Source of the DNA: Streptomyces anulatus
GTDB lineage: Bacteria; Actinomycetota; Actinomycetes; Streptomycetales; Streptomycetaceae
NCBI RefSeq assembly: GCF_000721175.1
Contig: NZ_JOEZ01000001.1
Span: forward strand, 124,001 to 188,000
DNA length: 64,000 nt
Direction of reading: 5' to 3'
The notes below the pieces were generated by a model. That model saw only the letters and a program-made list of their open reading frames with translations. It was not told where the DNA came from and searched no databases. How positions within the stretch are numbered: position 1 is the stretch's first letter; the number at the start of each line of letters is the position of its first letter. The position numbers and the translations under genes were made by a program. This document shows positions 57,914 to 64,000 of this stretch, piece after piece.

Positions 57914-59527
57914 CCCTTCCGTCCACGGCGTCGCCGGGGCCCATGGCAGATCCAGAATCTCCACCTCGGTGCCGGACCGTACCCCGCCCGGCGGTACGAC
58001 GGCCAGCCCGTCCGCCGCGGCGATGCCCCGCAGCATCGCGGGTCCGTTGTAGCGAAGCGGAGCGACATGGTCACGGCCGCCCGCCCGGCCCGCACGGTGG
58101 ACCACGGGGACGAGGCGGGTGTCGTGCGGATGCCCGTGCACCTCGGCATGGACGAGGGCCCGGTACGGGTCCTGGGCGGGTCGGCCCGCGAGGCCCGCGA
58201 GCAGCGGCTCCGCGAGCGTCAGCAGACCCGACACGGCCGCGAGCGGATTGCCGGGCAGCCCGACCAGATACGGCCCGTCCGGCTGTCCTCCCGGCCGCCC
58301 TTCCGCCCGTCCCTCCGGTTGCCGCTCCTGCTGTCCCTGCTGCTGTCCTGAAGCCGGCAGCCGTGCCAGCAGCATGGGGTGGCCGGGGCGGACGGCCACC
58401 CCGTCCACCAGCAGCTCGGCCCCGAGGGCGTCGAGGACCGGGTGCACATGATCGACCGGGCCGGAGGCGGTGCCTCCGGTGGTGACGATCAGGTCGGCGT
58501 CGGAGGAGGCGAGGGCATCGCGCAACGCCCCGGCGTCGTCCCCGAGGCGTACCGGCCCGGAGACCTCGACGCCCAGAGCCCGCAGCCAGGGGCCGAGCAT
58601 GGGACCCAGCGCGTCACGGATCAGCCCGTCGTGCGGCAGGCCGGCGGCGAGCAGTTCGTCGCCGAGGACGAGGATGTCGACGCGCGGGCGGGGCACGACG
58701 GGCAGCGCGTCGTACCCGGCGGCCGCGGCGAGACCGAGCACGGCCGGGGTCACGACCGTCCCGGCCGGGACGAGCTGCTCGCCCGAACGGCACTCCTGGC
58801 CCCGGGGCCTGATGTCCTGTCCGGTGACCACGGGCCGCCGGGCGTGCAGCAGCCCCTTGTCCCCGTCGGCGTGCGCGTGCTCGCTGCGGATGACCGCCGT
58901 GGTGTCGGGCGGGACGCGGGCGCCGGTGGCGATCCGCACGGCGGTGCCGTCGGGCAGTGGGGTGGCCGGGCCGCGTCCCGCGAGGAGCCCCGTACCGGCC
59001 TCGAACGCCCAGGGCCCGGGCCCGGCGACCGCCCAGCCGTCCATGGCCGAGGTGTCGAAGGACGGCAGATCGGCGAGCGCGCCGAGCGCCTCGGCCAGCA
59101 CATGCCCGAGCGCACGGTCGAGCGGCAACCGGATCGCCGCGAGCGGACCGCCCCGCCCGGCCCTCGCCGCGACCGCCCGCGCCCGGCCCCAGGACAGGGG
59201 CGGGGCCTTCGGCGTGGGGGTTTGCGGCGGGGTCACCGTGGGGTCCTCCAGGGCGGCCCGGTCCGTCCGGGACCGATGATCACTTTCGGACGTCTGGGAG
59301 GTGGCGGGGGCATCCCGCCTGCTGCTCGGACGCCTGCTCGACCCGCCGACCAAGGCGAGCGCCTGCTCGACGGCCCGTTCCTCCTCCTCACGTGCGAGGT
59401 CGCTCCCGGGCCCGGTGGGGCGGAAGTCGCCGCCGGACCCGCTGTGCGGCCCGTCGGAGCAGGTCAGGTCGGGTAGGGAGCGGCCGGGGCGGGGCCGGTC
59501 AGGGTGGGGCTGGTCGGAGCCGGTCAT
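57902..59527 (-). CDS. moeA: Molybdopterin molybdenumtransferase MoeA
   Basis: 541 residues, longer than the usual ~410. The first ~105 residues are a polar low-complexity extension (EEEERAVEQALALVGGSSRR, then TPPQTPTPKAPP). The MoeA core then starts with LPLDRALGHVLAEALGALAD, LPSFDTSAMDGWA (the substrate-binding motif), RIATGARVPPDTTAVI, ILVLGDELLA, VTTGGTASGPVDHVH and GLPGNPLAAV. A Gln/Gly/Glu-rich insert (GQQQGQQERQ) precedes YLVGLPGNP. It inserts molybdate into molybdopterin-AMP. ATG 59527 overlaps the mobA-like stop (ATGA); a start nearer residue 97 is possible. Confidence 0.9.
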   Translation of the reverse strand: MTGSDQPHPDRPRPGRSLPDLTCSDGPHSGSGGDFRPTGPGSDLAREEEERAVEQALALVGGSSRRPSSRRDAPATSQTSESDHRSRTDRAALEDPTVTPPQTPTPKAPPLSWGRARAVAARAGRGGPLAAIRLPLDRALGHVLAEALGALADLPSFDTSAMDGWAVAGPGPWAFEAGTGLLAGRGPATPLPDGTAVRIATGARVPPDTTAVIRSEHAHADGDKGLLHARRPVVTGQDIRPRGQECRSGEQLVPAGTVVTPAVLGLAAAAGYDALPVVPRPRVDILVLGDELLAAGLPHDGLIRDALGPMLGPWLRALGVEVSGPVRLGDDAGALRDALASSDADLIVTTGGTASGPVDHVHPVLDALGAELLVDGVAVRPGHPMLLARLPASGQQQGQQERQPEGRAEGRPGGQPDGPYLVGLPGNPLAAVSGLLTLAEPLLAGLAGRPAQDPYRALVHAEVHGHPHDTRLVPVVHRAGRAGGRDHVAPLRYNGPAMLRGIAAADGLAVVPPGGVRSGTEVEILDLPWAPATPWTEGCFT

Positions 59528-60462
59528 GGTGTCCCGGTCCCCTCGCGGCCCGCGTCGGGCTTCGCCCCGCCTGCCGACCCGCCCGCCTGCCCACTCGCCA
59601 CGTCTCCGCCCGCGCTCGCCTCCGCCTCCCAGCGCAGAGCGAGGGCGGTGGCCTTGCGAGCGGCCTCCGCGACCGCTGCGGCGGCCTCGTCGGGTCCCGC
59701 GCCGGCGCTCGCCGTGGCTGCCGCGTACCCGACCAGGAAGGTCGTGAGCGGAGCGGCGGGCCGGGCGACTCCGTGCGCGGCGTCACGGGCGAGGTCGAGC
59801 AGGACACCGGTGTCGACGTCGAGTTCGATACCCAGTTCGTTCTTCACCGAGGTGATCCATTCGTCCAGCACGGTCCCATGCTCCCTGATCCGGTCTCTGG
59901 CGGCGGCGATGTCGTCCCAAGTGTCGCAGTCGAACGCGGCGTCAGGGCCCGCGTCGACCCGGGCGAGGTCCAGCTCCGCCGTCAGGAGCCGTAGCGGCAG
60001 CCCGGCGAGGCCTCCGTACTCGGTGGCGATCAGTGCCAGTTCCCGGCGGAGCGGCTCGGCACGGTAGGCGGCCACGAGCGGCTGGTCGCGCCCGTCGGGG
60101 TCGGTGCACAGGGCCCCCTCCCGGCCAGGCCGGCCGGCGGCGGAGAGCAGTGCGCCGACCGTCCCCGGGCCGAGGAACGGAAGGTCGGCGGAGAGGACGA
60201 GCACGTGCTCCGCCGTCGTCAGCCGCAGCCCAGCCCCGAGCGCCGCCAACGGGCCGCCGCCCTGTGGCACTTCCCGGGTCCAGAGGACCGGTCGGGCGGT
60301 GGCACGGCGACCGCCCACCACGACGGTGACGGCCGCGTCGGCGCACGCCGCGAGGACCCGGTCGAGCAGCGCCCGGCCGCCCACCCGGACTCCGGGCTTG
60401 TCGGCGCCGCCGAGCCGCTTCGCGGCCCCGCCGGCAAGGACGATCACGTCATAGGCGGTCAT
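59524..60462 (-). CDS. mobA: MobA-like nucleotidyltransferase fused to a DUF6457 domain
   Basis: 312 residues. Residues 1-195 are a Rossmann-like NTP transferase: VIVLAGGAAKRLGGADKPGV (GTP-binding signature), SADLPFLGPGTVGALL and DCDTWDDIAAARD. This fits molybdenum cofactor guanylyltransferase MobA, which makes the Mo-bisMGD or MGD cofactor. Residues about 200-290 (LDEWITSVKNELGIELDVDT, PAAPLTTFLVGYAAATA) are a helical DUF6457 domain, followed by an Ala/Gly tail. The overlap with moeA supports a molybdenum-cofactor role. ATG 60462. It is 99 nt downstream of the second bkdC. Confidence 0.88.
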   Translation of the reverse strand: MTAYDVIVLAGGAAKRLGGADKPGVRVGGRALLDRVLAACADAAVTVVVGGRRATARPVLWTREVPQGGGPLAALGAGLRLTTAEHVLVLSADLPFLGPGTVGALLSAAGRPGREGALCTDPDGRDQPLVAAYRAEPLRRELALIATEYGGLAGLPLRLLTAELDLARVDAGPDAAFDCDTWDDIAAARDRIREHGTVLDEWITSVKNELGIELDVDTGVLLDLARDAAHGVARPAAPLTTFLVGYAAATASAGAGPDEAAAAVAEAARKATALALRWEAEASAGGDVASGQAGGSAGGAKPDAGREGTGTP

Positions 60463-60561
60463 GCGTCGAGTATGAGCGGCGTCCCGGAGCGCCGCCCGGG
60501 CCGGGGTGGGTGGAAGGCCCCGGCCCGAAGGGGCGCGTCCGGGAAGCCGCCGGATGCCCGG

Positions 60562-62031
60562 CTACAGGGTGCGCAGCAGCACCGCCGGCTGCTCCACGCA
60601 ATCCGCCACATACCGGAGGAAGCCGCCCGCCGTTCCGCCGTCGCACACCCGGTGGTCGAAGGTGAGGGACAGCTGGACGACCCGACGTACGGCCAGTTCG
60701 CCCCGGTGGACCCAGGGCTTGGGCATGATCCGGCCGACGCCGAGCATCGCCGCTTCCGGGTGGTTGATGATCGGCGTCGAACCGTCGACCCCGAACACCC
60801 CGTAGTTGTTCAGCGTGAACGTGCCCCCGGTCAGCTGGGCCGGGCTGAGCTTCCCGGTCCGGGCCAGCTCGGTCAGCCGGGCGATCTCGGCCCCGATCGA
60901 CTCGGCGTTACGGGTGTGCGCGTCCCGGACGACCGGAACGACGAGGCCCCGCTCGGTCTGGGCCGCGAACCCGAGGTGCACGCCGGGCAGCCGGACGATC
61001 TCCCGGGCCTCCGTGTCCACGGTGGAGTTGAGCTCGGGATACCGGGCCAGCGCCGCCGTGCAGATCCTCGCCAGCAGGGCCAGGACCGACACCTTCGGCC
61101 CGGCGGACGGGCCCGTGGCGGCGTTCATCGCGGCCCTGACCGCCATCAGTTCGGTGGCGTCGGCGTCGACCCAGCACGTGGCGTCCGGGATCTCTGTCCG
61201 GCTGCGCGACAGCTTGTCGGCGACCGCTCCACGCACCCCGCGCAGCGGGATCCGTTCGGCGGCCGGAGCCACGGGAGCGCCGGCCGGGGCTGCCGCGGCT
61301 GCCGCGGCTGCCGTCGGCGACTGTGCCTGGGCCTGGGCCTGGGTCTGACGCGCCGTCGCCGCCGCGGTTTCCTCCGCCGTCCGGATCGCCCGGTCGACGT
61401 CGGCGCGCAGGATCAGCCCGTCGGGACCCGAACCCGCCAGCCGCCGCAGATCGATGTCGTGCTGCCGGGCCAGCCGGCGTACCAGCGGAGAGACCACCGG
61501 CACGGGGCCCTGCCCGTTCACCGCCGCCGCGGTCGCCGGGGCGGCGGTGGTCACGGGAGCCACGACCGACACCGTCGCCGGGGCGGTCACGACGACGTCG
61601 GCCGCCGCCCGGTCGAGCCGGTCCGGCCGGATGCGCCGACGCCGTGCGGCCGGTGCGCCCGTCCCGTACCCCACGAGGACGTTCCCCGACCCGCCCGAGG
61701 ACTCCGTGGCGGAGGCGGCGGAGGCTGCGGAATCGGTGGAACCGGAGGGCGAAGGGGACGAACCGGAGAGATCCAGCCCCTCCGGTGCGCCGACCGCGAC
61801 CGTCAGCAGCGGTGCGCCGACCGGAAGTTCCGTGCCCTCCTCGCCGAACCGTGCGGTCACCACACCCCCGTAGGGGCAGGGCACCTCCACCATCGCCTTG
61901 GCCGTCTCGACCTCGACGACGGGCTGGTCGATGGCGACGACATCGCCGACCTCCACCAGCCAGCGGACGATCTCCGCCTCGGTCAGTCCCTCACCGAGGT
62001 CCGGCAGCTTGAATTCGAGCACCTGCGCCAT
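60562..62031 (-). CDS. bkdC: Second branched-chain 2-oxoacid dehydrogenase E2
   Basis: 489 residues with the same plan as the E2 at 39581. The lipoyl domain carries Lys45 in VETAKAMVE. A long Ala/Ser/Thr linker follows, then the E1/E3-binding domain (SPLVRRLARQHDIDLRRLAG) and the catalytic domain ending LSLTFDHRVCDGGTAGG. The His-Arg-x-Cys-Asp version replaces HRLVD of the first copy. ATG 62031 shares its A with the bkdB stop (TGATG). Divergence from the first copy suggests an old duplication, not a recent one. Confidence 0.95.
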   Translation of the reverse strand: MAQVLEFKLPDLGEGLTEAEIVRWLVEVGDVVAIDQPVVEVETAKAMVEVPCPYGGVVTARFGEEGTELPVGAPLLTVAVGAPEGLDLSGSSPSPSGSTDSAASAASATESSGGSGNVLVGYGTGAPAARRRRIRPDRLDRAAADVVVTAPATVSVVAPVTTAAPATAAAVNGQGPVPVVSPLVRRLARQHDIDLRRLAGSGPDGLILRADVDRAIRTAEETAAATARQTQAQAQAQSPTAAAAAAAAPAGAPVAPAAERIPLRGVRGAVADKLSRSRTEIPDATCWVDADATELMAVRAAMNAATGPSAGPKVSVLALLARICTAALARYPELNSTVDTEAREIVRLPGVHLGFAAQTERGLVVPVVRDAHTRNAESIGAEIARLTELARTGKLSPAQLTGGTFTLNNYGVFGVDGSTPIINHPEAAMLGVGRIMPKPWVHRGELAVRRVVQLSLTFDHRVCDGGTAGGFLRYVADCVEQPAVLLRTL

Positions 62032-63062
62032 CAGCTGTCCGCCTCCCACTGCAACCGGGCCACCGCGTCGAGGACCCGGTCCACTCCCGGCAGATGGTGC
62101 CGCTCCAGCATGGGCGGCGGGTAGGGGATGTCGAACCCGGCCACCCGCAGCACCGGGGCCTCCAGATGGTGGAAGCACCGCTCGGTGATCCGGGCCGCGA
62201 TCTCGCCGCCGGGTCCGCCGAATCCGGGGGATTCATGGACGACGACCGCACGCCCGGTGCGCCGCACCGACGCGGCCACCGTCTCGTCGTCGAACGGCAC
62301 CAGCGAACGCAGGTCCACCACTTCGAGGTCCCAGCCCTCGGCGACCGCCGCTTCGGCGGCTTCCATGCAGACCGGCAGGGAGGGCCCGTACGTGATCAGC
62401 GTGGCGCTGTGCCCGGAACGGCGCACCACGGCCTTGCCGATCGGCTCGACCGCGGCGGGGGCCTCGGGCGACCAGTCGGCCTTGGACCAGTAGAGCCGCT
62501 TCGGCTCCAGGAAGATCACCGGGTCGTCCGAGGCGATCGACTCCCGCAGCAGCCCGTACGCGTCGTCGACCGTGGCCGGCGTGACGACGTGCAGGCCGGG
62601 GGTGGCCATGTAGTACGCCTCGGAGGAGTCGCTGTGGTGCTCGACCCCGCCGATCCCGCCGCCGTACGGCACCCGCACGGTGATGGGCAGCGGCATGGCC
62701 CCGCCGGTGCGGTTGCGCATCTTGGCGACATGGCTCATCAGCTGCTCGAACGCCGGGTAGGCGAAGGCGTCGAACTGCATCTCCACCACGGGCCGCAGCC
62801 CGTACATCGCCATGCCGACGGCCGCGCCGAGGATGCCCGCCTCGGCCAGCGGTGTGTCGGTGCAGCGGTCGTCGCCGAACTCCTTCGCCAGCCCGTCGGT
62901 GATCCGGAAGACCCCGCCGAGCGTGCCCACGTCCTCACCGAGCACGTGGACGGTGGGGTCCTCGGCCATCGAGTCACGCAGGGCCCGCCCGAGGGCCTGG
63001 GCCATCGTGGCCGGTTTCGCCTTCGCCGTACGTCCGCCGGCCGTCGCTGCCGCGGTGGTCAT
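62031..63062 (-). CDS. bkdB: Second branched-chain 2-oxoacid dehydrogenase E1 beta
   Basis: 343 residues: LGEDVGTLGGVFRITDGLAK, EAGILGAAVGMAMYGLRPVV, VPYGGGIGGVEHHSDSSEAY, VVDLRSLVPFDDETV, VVVHESPGFGGPGGEIAARI. It carries an extra ~17-residue N-terminal stretch (TTAAATAGGRTAKAKPA) compared with the first copy. ATG 63062 overlaps the E1 alpha stop as ATGA. It pairs with the alpha subunit at the window end. Confidence 0.95.
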   Translation of the reverse strand: MTTAAATAGGRTAKAKPATMAQALGRALRDSMAEDPTVHVLGEDVGTLGGVFRITDGLAKEFGDDRCTDTPLAEAGILGAAVGMAMYGLRPVVEMQFDAFAYPAFEQLMSHVAKMRNRTGGAMPLPITVRVPYGGGIGGVEHHSDSSEAYYMATPGLHVVTPATVDDAYGLLRESIASDDPVIFLEPKRLYWSKADWSPEAPAAVEPIGKAVVRRSGHSATLITYGPSLPVCMEAAEAAVAEGWDLEVVDLRSLVPFDDETVAASVRRTGRAVVVHESPGFGGPGGEIAARITERCFHHLEAPVLRVAGFDIPYPPPMLERHHLPGVDRVLDAVARLQWEADS

Positions 63063-64000
63063 CGTCCTGCCTCCGCACCCTGCTCGTCGTGGTCCTGTTC
63101 GGCGTCCAGCTCGGCGCGCAGGGTGGCCGCCTGCTCCCGGAGCTGGCCGGTCTGCTCGGCGTAGACGTGTGCGAACAGGTCCATCGGGGCCAGCTCCGGA
63201 TCCGCGTTCATCCGGTCGCGCAGGGCGGCGGCCATCCGTTCGGCGGCCTCCTTCGCCCGCTCGATGCCCTCGTCGTCCAGCAGCCCGCGCTCCGTCAGCT
63301 CCCGCTCCAGCAGCCGCACCGGGTCGTGCGCCTTCCATGCCTCGACCTCGCTGTCGACCCGGTAGCGGGTGGCGTCGTCGGCGTTGGTGTGGGCTTCCAT
63401 GCGGTAGGTGACGGCCTCGACCAGGGTCGGGCCCTCGCCGCGCCGGGCCCGGGCCACGGCCTCGCTCAGCACCTGGTGCACCGCGGCGGCGTCGTTGCCG
63501 TCGACGAGGCGGCCCGGCATGCCGTAACCGACGGCCTTGTGGGCGAGGGAGGGGGCGGCGGTCTGCTTGGCCAGCGGCACGGAGATCGCGAAGCCGTTGT
63601 TCTGGACGAAGAAGACGACCGGGGCCTTCCAGACGGCCGCGAAGTTCAGCGCCTCGTGGAAGTCGCCCTCGCTGGTGCCGCCGTCGCCGACCATGGCGAG
63701 CGCCACCACGTCGTCGCCCTTGAGCCGGGCGGCGTGCGCCAGCCCCACGGCGTGCGGGAGCTGGGTGGCCAGGGGGGTGCACAGCGGGGCGATGCGGTGC
63801 TCGCGCGGGTCGTAGCCGGTGTGCCGGTCGCCGCGCAGCAGGGTCAGCGCCTCGACCGGGTCGAGACCGCGCGCGACGGCTGCCAGCGTGTCGCGGTAGC
63901 TGGGGAAGAGCCAGTCGCGCTCCTCCAGGACCAGGGCGGCGGCGATCTCGGACGCCTCCTGGCCGGTGCTCGACGGGTAGACCGCCAGCCGGCCCTGCTT
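63059..64000 (-). CDS. bkdA: Second branched-chain 2-oxoacid dehydrogenase E1 alpha (5' end outside the window)
   Basis: 314 codons in frame from the window edge, no start inside. It reads AVYPSSTGQEASEIAAALVL, WLFPSYRDTLAAVARG, then the thiamine-diphosphate motif MVGDGGTSEGDFHEALNF and FVQNNGFAIS, GYGMPGRLVDGND and EAVTYRMEAHTNADDATRYR, and a Glu/Asp-rich C-terminus. Missing are roughly the first 60-70 residues. Confidence 0.95.
   Translation of the reverse strand, partial: KQGRLAVYPSSTGQEASEIAAALVLEERDWLFPSYRDTLAAVARGLDPVEALTLLRGDRHTGYDPREHRIAPLCTPLATQLPHAVGLAHAARLKGDDVVALAMVGDGGTSEGDFHEALNFAAVWKAPVVFFVQNNGFAISVPLAKQTAAPSLAHKAVGYGMPGRLVDGNDAAAVHQVLSEAVARARRGEGPTLVEAVTYRMEAHTNADDATRYRVDSEVEAWKAHDPVRLLERELTERGLLDDEGIERAKEAAERMAAALRDRMNADPELAPMDLFAHVYAEQTGQLREQAATLRAELDAEQDHDEQGAEAGR

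Noticed and set aside
1..64000. Origin of replication, tRNA or rRNA genes
   Set aside because: Despite the parS sites I found no cluster of DnaA boxes, no dnaA/dnaN, and no cloverleaf or rRNA sequence in the window.

Overview
This window is high-GC DNA with the codon usage, gene families and spacing of a Streptomyces chromosome. Diagnostic families include SARP/AfsR, SpoIIE-type phosphatases, an XRE-DUF397-ATPase module, PASTA kinases, a mycothiol-type isomerase and a proteasome activator. Four ParB-binding parS sites (6816, 14224, 31860, 57898) lie in the window. In Streptomyces these cluster around oriC, and the gene order (metG, aspS, a K15-type DD-peptidase, two bkd operons, two Ser/Thr kinases) is what I recall from the core chromosome beside oriC in S. 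coelicolor. I see no rRNA, tRNA, CRISPR array, intact insertion sequence or secondary-metabolite cluster, so this is core rather than island DNA.

Region 1 (1-9.4 kb): a universal stress protein; a multiply frameshifted ATPase-regulator remnant abutting a MerR-PP2C fusion gene; a DrrAB-type ABC exporter preceded by a flavin-reductase fragment; membrane proteins; an S4-domain RNA-binding protein; and a Tat-exported PhoX phosphatase behind a PHO box. Region 2 (9.4-25 kb): a TerF-like vWA protein, metG, an L,D-transpeptidase lipoprotein, aspS, a PAS/GAF/SpoIIE/HATPase phosphatase, an AI-2E-family permease, pirin, SseB, FadE and an M18 aminopeptidase. Region 3 (25-36.4 kb): a large SARP-NB-ARC regulator, a DUF4232 lipoprotein, a thioredoxin-NHL protein, a nitrilase-family hydrolase, a mycothiol-dependent isomerase-type protein and a GntR-MFS pair. 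This region also carries two MITE-like inverted-repeat elements.

Region 4 (36.4-50.5 kb): a K15-type DD-transpeptidase, a WhiJ/Scr-type module (DUF397, XRE, divergent RsbW-like ATPase), a branched-chain 2-oxoacid dehydrogenase operon (bkdABC), an orphan response regulator and two divergent membrane Ser/Thr kinases. Region 5 (50.5-64 kb): a PadR-controlled MacB/FtsX-type ABC transporter, the proteasome activator Bpa, a quinone oxidoreductase, and a leftward set of tightly packed genes running from a second bkdABC operon (cut by the window end) through mobA-like, moeA and a K+-channel gene.

Two themes stand out. First, at least five short gene remnants (regulator ATPase, FMN reductase, histidine kinase, Uma2-like, cation transporter) persist between intact core genes, often at convergent ends. 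Second, several parS sites are merged with other signals: a hairpin between convergent genes, the aspS terminator and the moeA stop codon. The two bkd operons feed branched-chain acyl-CoA primers to fatty-acid synthesis; FadE handles acyl-CoA oxidation.
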